This document shows, piece after piece, positions 44,416 through 51,732 of a stretch of DNA of 64,000 nt; position 1 is the stretch's first letter; every line of letters begins with the position of its first letter. The DNA comes from Aliikangiella coralliicola (lineage in GTDB: Bacteria; Pseudomonadota; Gammaproteobacteria; Enterobacterales; Kangiellaceae), in the NCBI RefSeq assembly GCF_007004725.1, contig NZ_ML660165.1:434001-498000 (forward strand). Reading direction: 5' to 3'. Made by a program: the position numbers and the translations under genes. A model generated the notes under the pieces. The model was not told where the DNA came from and did not search any database. It saw only the letters and a list, made by a program, of their open reading frames with translations.

Positions 44416-44610
44416 ATGGGTTTAAAAGTACGTAGCGAAGATTTTAAAGATAAACATTTCCAGCGCTCATCGCGCTTTCAATTAATCAACAATAAGTGGT
44501 TCTTCAAGACACGTGAAGACGAAGCATTAGGACCATACAATTCGCTCGAAGAAGCAGAGTATGGTGTTCAGGTTTATATCAGCTTGATGCAACTGGATAT
44601 TGCCAGTTAG
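44416..44610 (+). CDS. DUF6316-like small protein, 64 aa
   Basis: A small soluble protein with the pattern RSSRFQLINNKWFFKTREDEALGPYNSLEEAEYGVQVYI: short strands that read like a GYF/GW-type mini-fold (KWFFKTREDEALGPYNS) and a terminal helix. It resembles proteins annotated as DUF6316. AAAGGGG precedes the ATG and an intrinsic terminator follows, so it is a real single-gene unit. Function unknown. Confidence 0.7.
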   Translation: MGLKVRSEDFKDKHFQRSSRFQLINNKWFFKTREDEALGPYNSLEEAEYGVQVYISLMQLDIAS

Positions 44611-44632
44611 CTTCACCACTGAATCATTAAGG

Positions 44633-44670
44633 CGCCAACAATACAGTTATCCACACTCGTTGGCGTTTTT
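44633..44670 (+). terminator. Intrinsic terminator of 64-aa gene
   Basis: Seven-base arms (CGCCAAC / GTTGGCG) with a 19-base loop followed by TTTTT, 23 bases after the stop codon. Confidence 0.7.
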
Positions 44671-44750
44671 ATCAATATCACGAAAACCAAATTCCATTAT
44701 TCGAATTGATTTTATTAGCTCAACTTCATATACAGGAAGATAATAAATAT

Positions 44751-45668
44751 CTATTCTTTTAGTATCGATTCCTTTGGTTTCCATCCTGGTGCACGAAAAA
44801 TGTAACCCGCAAACTCACCCAGAGAGTTTGCATTACGCAGATCTCGATACATTCGCATCCATTCGTAAAATTGAACGGTGATAGGATTTTTTGAGGTCAT
44901 TGGTGTTGTTAAACCATAAGTAGGCAGTTTTTCTTCCTTAGCGAAAGTACCAAAAAGTCTATCCCAGATAATTAATATACCACCGTAATTAGTATCGATA
45001 TATTCCTTGTCTGAACCGTGATGAACACGATGATGAGACGGCGTATTAAACAACCATTCGAGAGGTCCTAGCTTGCCGATCATTTCATTATGGATCCAGA
45101 ATTGGTAAGCCTGAATAATAATTTCCGCAGCAAAAATAAACATGGGATGAAACCCAAGTAACAACAAGGGAATATGAAAAATCGCAGAAATTAACGGATC
45201 AAACAAGCTAAACCGAAATGCCGTCGCAGTATTCATCACATTCGAACTATGATGAACCGAATGCGCCGCCCAAAATAAACGAATTTTATGCAAGCAGAAA
45301 TGTTCGACGTAGTATGTGAAATCAGCCATTAGTAATACTAGAAAGAAGCTCATCGCATTCACGGGCATCTTCCAGGGAATATAGTCGTATAGCGTAAAGT
45401 AACCGTAAACAGCCGTTGCAAATACAACAACCTCGCCAAAGTAAAAAGGTATTTGGGTAAAAATACTGGAAAGCGTTTCTAGAAAACGATCTCCGGTAAA
45501 ACGCTTGGAAACCGCGTCATCTAAAAGTTCGATTAATAAGAAAAGCAAGGCGAAAACCAAAACCCAGTCATAAATATCTATGGATATGTATTCGAAATAT
45601 TCAGTAATCGTTTTAATATTTGACTGACTGCTCAGATAATCAAAAAAATTGTCCACAAAGCTCACCAT
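44751..45668 (-). CDS. Fatty acid/sterol hydroxylase-family membrane protein
   Basis: Several membrane segments and the eight-histidine pattern of the diiron family: HFCLH (His-123/127), HSVHH (136/139/140), HNE (193) and SHHRVHH (212-217). Members hydroxylate or desaturate sterols, fatty acids or carotenoids using O2. 305 aa is typical. It is the last gene of an operon with a Rieske oxygenase, a dihaem propeller lipoprotein and a small anchored protein, 12 bases after the latter. The substrate is probably a membrane lipid, inferred from family and context only. Confidence 0.9.
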   Translation of the reverse strand: MVSFVDNFFDYLSSQSNIKTITEYFEYISIDIYDWVLVFALLFLLIELLDDAVSKRFTGDRFLETLSSIFTQIPFYFGEVVVFATAVYGYFTLYDYIPWKMPVNAMSFFLVLLMADFTYYVEHFCLHKIRLFWAAHSVHHSSNVMNTATAFRFSLFDPLISAIFHIPLLLLGFHPMFIFAAEIIIQAYQFWIHNEMIGKLGPLEWLFNTPSHHRVHHGSDKEYIDTNYGGILIIWDRLFGTFAKEEKLPTYGLTTPMTSKNPITVQFYEWMRMYRDLRNANSLGEFAGYIFRAPGWKPKESILKE

Positions 45669-45680
45669 GATTTAAGTTTA

Positions 45681-46310
45681 TTATCGGTTAATCGCTAGAT
45701 AGGCGCGCTGAGAAAGCACCTGGAATTGCGCATTGACTTCATAAACTTCGAAGTCGACTTCATATTTTAATGCTAGCTCACCAGGATTTTGCCAGCTTTC
45801 AAGAACGGAATTGCGACTAACATAATTTCCCTGCGGGAGCGAAATGGATGCAAATCCGGTGGCATTCTCCCCCTCATCACCTACCTCAAACCCTAGCGTC
45901 AGTTCAACACTTTGCTGCTCTTCGTCATATTGAGAGTAGACCAGGTAGATGCTTCTTTTACCATTTTCAGCCGGAAACCAATCATGCAATTTCGTCGCAT
46001 AAAGTTCTGCCCACAAACTCTCCATTTGCATCGGAATATCCCGATTCAGGTATAAGTTTTTTCGAATTCCTAAAACTTTTGTCGTTGATAAAAATCGAAC
46101 ATTTTCTGATGAAGCTTCATTAGTGTGAGTCGATACTCTGCCTGTTAGCTTGTCAGAAGAATTAACCTGCTCCGCTTCACTTTCAGAATACGAAAAACTC
46201 TCTGGTTCAGGCCAATACGCCCTGACCAACATGCCCATGAAAGCAAACATAAAAAGTACTAGAAGAATATAGGCAGTTCGCAATATCAAGTTATGCCGTG
46301 GTAATGTCAT
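45681..46310 (-). CDS. Membrane-anchored GyrI-like (effector-binding) protein
   Basis: The ATG at 46310 has GGAG upstream; a GTG at 46322 is in frame. A single membrane segment (about 8-32, LRTAYILLVLFMFAFMGMLV) is followed by a linker and a domain whose pattern fits the GyrI/effector-binding fold: LWAELYATKL, SIYLVYSQYDEEQQSVELTLGFEV, FASISLPQGNYV. Such domains bind small hydrophobic ligands. Its periplasm-facing placement in an operon of lipid-type oxygenases suggests substrate binding or delivery. The domain call is tentative. Confidence 0.6.
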   Translation of the reverse strand: MTLPRHNLILRTAYILLVLFMFAFMGMLVRAYWPEPESFSYSESEAEQVNSSDKLTGRVSTHTNEASSENVRFLSTTKVLGIRKNLYLNRDIPMQMESLWAELYATKLHDWFPAENGKRSIYLVYSQYDEEQQSVELTLGFEVGDEGENATGFASISLPQGNYVSRNSVLESWQNPGELALKYEVDFEVYEVNAQFQVLSQRAYLAINR

Positions 46311-46364
46311 TATCGTCTCCACTCATAGCAACAATAGTCAAACCCTGTTTGCTTTTGCTCATCA

Positions 46365-49300
46365 TCATTCCTCATCACCATTTAATACGCCATCAAGATT
46401 TCTATCTAGCGCCATTTGCCTTCCCATTCCTGGCACCTGACAAGTAAAGGTTAAACTATTACTTTCTTGAGAAATTAAAGCGCTTAACTCAGTTAAGGTC
46501 ATGGACTCATCATCTTTTCGATCGGTTAAAAAGTTTTGATTTTCCGAATCAAATAAAAAACCTCTTCTTTCCCCGTCAATCACACCCTGAACGATTAAGT
46601 CGCATTCTGTTACAACGCCTCCAAGAATCTTTGAGGTAAAAGGCGTACTCGCGCGCGTTTGCAAAAGTTCAACTCGCTCCATCATCGCTAAAGTATAGTC
46701 GAATGTTAACGTCATTTGCTGACCGACGATCGGGGCTAAATCGGAATCAAACTCCATCATAAAGTCGACTAATCCTTGCCTCGTAGTATCATCCGGGATG
46801 CCCACTACTCCCTCATTGAAATCACAACCATGGGAACTCGATAATCCTTCAGGGCAAGGTGCCTCGCCATTATCAAACACGCCACCTTTTAAGAAATTAG
46901 CGAGCTGGTCGGTTGCACCATCGTGCAAAAAACCAAAACCTCTAACCTGAGCGCCTTGATGCTGTTTTGTATGAGAAGGAAGAAATCCTTCTCGGTCAGG
47001 CAAACCGAACATGCCAACCCTCGAATACAGGTTTCGCAGTTGCGGTACTTTGAAAATTTGAATTTCACCCCCATGAGCGACCTCTCCACGAGTACCATAA
47101 AATCCTTTGGCAGGATCTAAACCATGGCAGCCTTCACAGGTTACTCCATCTTGCTCAGGACCATTAAGGTCCGAGTCTACAGCTAAACCATCAGAGCGGC
47201 GTGTACCGATAAAAAAATCTCGACCGGTGACCGCCGAATTCGACAATGAATTATCCAAACCACGAATCGGATTTGGTGGCATTTGCACACTCAAAATAAA
47301 ATCAGCAAACTTATCCATATCATTTTCTAAATTAATGACGGCTTCGGACTTGTTGTCCTCACTAACACTTGCTGGTAAATCAATATCCAGTCCCAACAGT
47401 CCTTCAAATGCGACAATAAAATTCTTGAATGATGTTCGTTCGTCTAACTGCTGCTCGATATCGTTTCCGAAATAACCGACGGAACGATCACCGCGCCAAT
47501 GCATGTGACCATGAGTGCTCATTCCCCTGAGCGACTGGGAGAACATTGGCCCTTTCATCGAAGCGATAGTCAAAAGCTCACCATCACCATTTAAAATATC
47601 AAGTAGCTCGCAACTCGGCTCAGTAGGACCGACAAAGTCACACCCCAAAGAAGAAAATTTAGCTGTAGGAAATGGTTGTGGATTAACCTGATTGCTGGCA
47701 TCTGGGTTGCCGAGATTCCAGGCGAGCTGGTCGCTGTCACCAAATACATGACAGCTGGCACATGAAGCTTCACCATTTGACGAAGACCGGTTCGCATCAT
47801 AAAGCATAAAACGGCCGGCTTTCACCTGTGCCGGTTCGGGAGTCAACATTGCTATTCGTTGCAACTCGTTGCCATTTTGCGCGTTTAAAACAACCACAGA
47901 GTTATCAAAGCGTGTGTAAACCAGTAATTGATTTTTAGTTTCATTCAATTTTAATCCGACTGGTCCACCCGGCACATTAAAATGATCAGCACCGACAGTC
48001 ACAGGATCAAATTCCTCACCACGTCCGTCCCAAAGTTGCTGATCTTTTAAATCCTGCGTTTGGTAAATCGCAACTTTATTCGAACCAAGTGAAGCGACAT
48101 ATAGCCTTTCCCCATCTTTAGTTATTGCTAACTGGGTCGGTGTTGCCACAGTGTGCTGTTTTATTGCTTCACTTTCTTTGAGAGTTGAATAATCAATATG
48201 TCGGTTCAGAGGTCTTGCGCTAACTTGACCACTTTGGGTTTCGATAATGGTGATTCTGGCTGGCGCAATATTTCCCTGAACAGTTGTTCCTCCTGTTATA
48301 CCGGGACCTTCAAAACGGGTTGCATTATTAGAATTGGTATTAGTGACATAGAGCTCTCCACTTTTCGGATTGACTGTCATATTAAACAGCGTTGTTCCAA
48401 CATTAGAATAAGCGCTGGTTTGTTGCAGGCTCTCTGAATTGATGGCAAAAACATCCAGATCCGGCAAAGTAAAACGAATACCATTACTAAAATTCCGCCC
48501 CATCGAATCTCGCCATTCACCGCTATCAGAATCGAATTTAACGATCATAGAAGTCCATGGTTGATACACGCCATCACTATTAACTCCAGGCGCAGCTCGT
48601 CCGCCAGGCAAGTCGCCATTTGCAAGTCCTGCAGGAGAACGAATACCATCCATCACTTTACAAGGCTGACTGCCAAGATCGTCGTCGGTAAAACCATAGC
48701 AGAGCACAGATTCATGCACCGCGCTGGTTTGGTTACCAGAATGAAATACCGCAGCATAAACCGTTGACTGGTCCGGGGTTACCGCCAGAGCTCTGGGCGT
48801 ATCGCCAAACAATTCGATGATCTTTAAAGGAGTGCCGCCAACCGCCGCGCCAGGCTCATCGGCATCAAAAACCCAAATATCAGCCCGACCTATTCCTGGT
48901 TCATGCAATAACGGATCTCCTGCGCCTTCCACACCTGCCAAAGAAGAATGAGTCCTGTGTTGTCCTCGATGCGCGGTGGTGATAAAAGCGCGATTTTTCG
49001 CAAACACAATATCTCGAGGCTCATCACCGACTAATAGCGTACGAGCGACATAAGGGATAACCTGATCAATCCTCACAATACTGACAGAATCAGAAACATG
49101 GTTGGTAACCCAAACTTCTCGCTCGTCTTTTACCGAAACTGCAACCGGTTCAATACCAACTGGAACCGAGTGTTGCAACACTAATTGCTCCTGCTCGTTA
49201 TAGGTAAATATATCCAGCGAGTGATTCGGCGTGTTGGTAACAAAAACCCTATGCCCATCTAAAGATTTTGCCACAGGCCTGACAGGACCAGACTCGAAAG

Positions 49301-49424
49301 TAACAAAGGTATTTTTTGCAGGTTCCACAATCACCGGAGTGGGTACAGTTGTGTTTTTTTGTGATGTCCGGCTACATGCAATCACTAGTAGACCACAAAA
49401 CAATACTAAGACAATACGGCGCAT
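46365..49424 (-). CDS. Lipoprotein with YncE-like propeller and dihaem peroxidase-type domain
   Basis: Lipobox LLVIAC at the N-terminus. Residues about 40-540 are beta-propeller blades of the YncE/surface-layer type (VTNTPNHSLDIFTY, VTNHVSDSVSIVRI, VASLGSNKVAIYQT). From about 545 comes a cytochrome c peroxidase/MauG-like half with two CxxCH haem sites (CASCH near 555, CEGCH near 761) and other conserved stretches (SMKGPMFSQSLRGMSTHGHMHWRGD; FKVPQLRNLYSRVGMFG). It probably lies on the outer membrane or periplasmic side as an electron donor or peroxidase. Second gene of the Rieske operon, 34 bases after it. Confidence 0.85.
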   Translation of the reverse strand: MRRIVLVLFCGLLVIACSRTSQKNTTVPTPVIVEPAKNTFVTFESGPVRPVAKSLDGHRVFVTNTPNHSLDIFTYNEQEQLVLQHSVPVGIEPVAVSVKDEREVWVTNHVSDSVSIVRIDQVIPYVARTLLVGDEPRDIVFAKNRAFITTAHRGQHRTHSSLAGVEGAGDPLLHEPGIGRADIWVFDADEPGAAVGGTPLKIIELFGDTPRALAVTPDQSTVYAAVFHSGNQTSAVHESVLCYGFTDDDLGSQPCKVMDGIRSPAGLANGDLPGGRAAPGVNSDGVYQPWTSMIVKFDSDSGEWRDSMGRNFSNGIRFTLPDLDVFAINSESLQQTSAYSNVGTTLFNMTVNPKSGELYVTNTNSNNATRFEGPGITGGTTVQGNIAPARITIIETQSGQVSARPLNRHIDYSTLKESEAIKQHTVATPTQLAITKDGERLYVASLGSNKVAIYQTQDLKDQQLWDGRGEEFDPVTVGADHFNVPGGPVGLKLNETKNQLLVYTRFDNSVVVLNAQNGNELQRIAMLTPEPAQVKAGRFMLYDANRSSSNGEASCASCHVFGDSDQLAWNLGNPDASNQVNPQPFPTAKFSSLGCDFVGPTEPSCELLDILNGDGELLTIASMKGPMFSQSLRGMSTHGHMHWRGDRSVGYFGNDIEQQLDERTSFKNFIVAFEGLLGLDIDLPASVSEDNKSEAVINLENDMDKFADFILSVQMPPNPIRGLDNSLSNSAVTGRDFFIGTRRSDGLAVDSDLNGPEQDGVTCEGCHGLDPAKGFYGTRGEVAHGGEIQIFKVPQLRNLYSRVGMFGLPDREGFLPSHTKQHQGAQVRGFGFLHDGATDQLANFLKGGVFDNGEAPCPEGLSSSHGCDFNEGVVGIPDDTTRQGLVDFMMEFDSDLAPIVGQQMTLTFDYTLAMMERVELLQTRASTPFTSKILGGVVTECDLIVQGVIDGERRGFLFDSENQNFLTDRKDDESMTLTELSALISQESNSLTFTCQVPGMGRQMALDRNLDGVLNGDEE

Positions 49425-49458
49425 ATTGAATTCTCTTTTGGTTTATTTAGTGAAAAGA

Positions 49459-50637
49459 TTATTGATTGAAATTTAAAAAAAGCTTTGCCTGATTTGATTC
49501 GGAATATGCGTCAGGCGTTGAGTCAAATAATCGGGACGCAAGAAATTGCCTGAAATCGACTAGTATATTTTCCATAGAAACTAGTTTTCCTCCTTGAGCA
49601 ATTCTGGAATGCATCCCTCGCTGGACTCTTTCGCAAATCAACTTATCTTCCTCAAGGAAATCTTGAGTGAGTTGATCCTGGTTGACCTCACCTTTAGAGA
49701 CAAAATAGTTAGATAGCCCTCCCTGGCTCACGACACTGCTCAATGGACCTTTTGGCAAAATTTGTAGCCAGTCAAAAGATCCGTAAGTAAGAATTCCGAC
49801 AAAAGATGGTGGCAATGAAATAAGCAAGTAATGGTTGTAGACCTCTGGAGAATCTCCGGTTATCCATTTCATTAGTCGACTTCGGTCATCGCGAAGTTTT
49901 CCACCGCTCAAACTCGATTCGGAACTACCTGCTACATAATAAGTATCTTTACTCGGACTTTGTTTTTCTAAAGTCTCCTTATGAACTTTAAACAGATGAT
50001 AACTTTCAATCGCATTTTCAAACGCTAGCTTCCAGTTTGCTTCCCAACTTTCAGAGTTGCCCTGGTAACAGTTGAGTAATTTTTGCGGTTCAAATACATC
50101 AACAAAATTTTGTAAACAACCAGTTCGGTTTATCAAAGGCTCAGGCTCATCACCAAGATTAATAAAGAGAAGGCCCATCCAACTGTCCAGATGAAATCTG
50201 GGCAAACAGTGTTTTTCTTTTTCAACATGAATATCCCCGGCAAAGGGAACACCTTTTAATTTGCCAGAATCGTCATAAGTCCACGCATGATAAGGACAAA
50301 CAATATTCTTTTTAATATTGCCATATCCTTCATCGAGTAAGGGTGTCCCCCGATGGCGACAAATATTGGAAAGCGCTCTAAGTTGTCCGTCCTGGCCGCG
50401 AATCACAGCGATGGCTTCTCCGGCAATATCCAAGGCCAGATAATCCCCTTCGTTGGACAACTGTTGTTCGTGACAGACGAATATCCATTCTCGATGAAAA
50501 ATATACTCCGCTTCAGCCTGATACACCGAAGGATCATGGTAGACAGCGAAAGGCAGCGCTACTGCGTCCTCAATTGGTGCTGATGCTAATTTCTGATATT
50601 CCTGAAAGAGCAAATGCTCATTTGTATTTTTTACCAA
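49459..50637 (-). CDS. Rieske-type ring-hydroxylating oxygenase, alpha subunit
   Basis: Rieske 2Fe-2S site CRHRGTPL…CPYHAW (Cys-93, His-95, Cys-114, His-117) and mononuclear iron ligands in ENAIESYHLFKVH (His-214, His-219; an Asp/Glu later). 392 aa is normal for single-component-type alpha subunits. The start is a TTG with GAGG 8 bases before it; no ATG exists in frame before the upstream stop. No reductase or ferredoxin gene accompanies it, so electrons must come from elsewhere. First gene of a four-gene operon under a TetR-type repressor. Substrate unknown. Confidence 0.92.
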   Translation of the reverse strand: MVKNTNEHLLFQEYQKLASAPIEDAVALPFAVYHDPSVYQAEAEYIFHREWIFVCHEQQLSNEGDYLALDIAGEAIAVIRGQDGQLRALSNICRHRGTPLLDEGYGNIKKNIVCPYHAWTYDDSGKLKGVPFAGDIHVEKEKHCLPRFHLDSWMGLLFINLGDEPEPLINRTGCLQNFVDVFEPQKLLNCYQGNSESWEANWKLAFENAIESYHLFKVHKETLEKQSPSKDTYYVAGSSESSLSGGKLRDDRSRLMKWITGDSPEVYNHYLLISLPPSFVGILTYGSFDWLQILPKGPLSSVVSQGGLSNYFVSKGEVNQDQLTQDFLEEDKLICERVQRGMHSRIAQGGKLVSMENILVDFRQFLASRLFDSTPDAYSESNQAKLFLNFNQ

Positions 50638-50686
50638 TTGCCGACCCTCATCACTTAATGACCCTCAAGTTTCCATCACCGCATTT

Positions 50687-50706
50687 ATGAGACACAAGTG
50701 TATCGT
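50687..50706. promoter_or_regulatory. TetR-type operator, left copy
   Basis: ATGAGACA-CAAG-TGTATCGT, an imperfect palindrome of the form ATGAKACA-N4-TGTMTCRT, 50 bases before the Rieske start. It is the mirror partner of the site at 50722-50741. Confidence 0.75.
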
Positions 50707-50721
50707 AACTCAATTTACTCT

Positions 50722-50741
50722 ATGATACAATAATGTCTCAT
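50722..50741. promoter_or_regulatory. TetR-type operator, right copy
   Basis: ATGATACA-ATAA-TGTCTCAT, matching the consensus of the left copy; centres are 35 bases apart. Placed 27 bases before the tetR start, it would allow autoregulation. Confidence 0.78.
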
Positions 50742-50767
50742 AAATATTTTAAACAAGTGAGAAGTTA

Positions 50768-51331
50768 ATGAGCACGCAAGACGCTCGTTCCGTGCGCTCC
50801 AGGCAGGCATTGCTAGACGCAGGTATTGAATTGTTATTGCGAAATCCCGCAGCGACACTCAGTGAAATAGCTGCGCACGCTAATGTTGGTAGAGCGACTC
50901 TGTATCGGCAATTCGAGTCTAAAGAGCAACTTATTCAAGAGCTGGCGATAGAATCACTCGAGATGACAAGCGCGGTTATTGCGCCTGTCAAAAATCGTAA
51001 GCTCAGCGCTAAAGCAACGCTAGAAGAGATTTTTAAAGCAGTTATGCCATTAGCAGACAAGTATCACTTTTTACTATCCATCTGGAATATTGCCGAAAAA
51101 GACGACGAAGTTATCGCTATTTATAATCAACAATTAACAGAACTTGCGTCATTGATCGAACGTGGCAAAAAGGAAGGCACTATCAACAAAAACCTGGACA
51201 CTAGCTGGATTGTTTGTGTGATTGATAGTTTGATTTATTCAGGGTGGTGGATGATGGGGAATACTGGTATGTCGGCGGCGAATGCCTCGGCCCATTCAAT
51301 CGAGACGCTATTTGCCGGTATTAGTAAATAA
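50768..51331 (+). CDS. TetR-family repressor of the Rieske operon
   Basis: N-terminal TetR HTH (RSRQALLDAGIELLLRNPAATLSEIAAHANVGRATLYRQFESKEQLIQEL), then an all-helical ligand domain. 187 aa is typical. It is divergent from the Rieske operon with 130 bases between, which hold two matching palindromic operators. It very probably represses both transcripts and is released by a small hydrophobic ligand, perhaps the operon substrate. Confidence 0.93.
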   Translation: MSTQDARSVRSRQALLDAGIELLLRNPAATLSEIAAHANVGRATLYRQFESKEQLIQELAIESLEMTSAVIAPVKNRKLSAKATLEEIFKAVMPLADKYHFLLSIWNIAEKDDEVIAIYNQQLTELASLIERGKKEGTINKNLDTSWIVCVIDSLIYSGWWMMGNTGMSAANASAHSIETLFAGISK

Positions 51332-51732
51332 TACCGATTTCCCGGCGATTTTGCGAAAAAGCCAGGAAAATCAATAGACTTACCTTCCGTTGTTGGTGCT
51401 TGTGCCCGAGCTGGCTCCCCTTCTCACATAGTTTGTTACATTGTGATGTAGACCTCACGATCACCCTATTTTATATTCTACGCTGTCAGAAAAAATACAA
51501 AAACGACTTAGCTGCTAACAGGGCTTGTTTAGCTTTTGTAAACCGCAATTGCTGAGTGCATTTTTTGCCCAGCGAGTGATGCGGCATCCCGATAAAAGAT
51601 GAGTAATGTGGTCTCTCTGCTTATCTCGCCTTTTAATCCGGTCGAGCGAAAATACGAACCGTCCCTGAACCAACAAAACTGTTTTTTCATAAATAAATTC
51701 AATTACTTAACTAGCGAAGAATAGGAAATGCC
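51332..51732. other. Non-coding region before M16 peptidase
   Basis: About 400 bases with no supported gene or clear repeat. It must contain the promoter for the peptidase; I see no strong operator. Confidence 0.4.
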
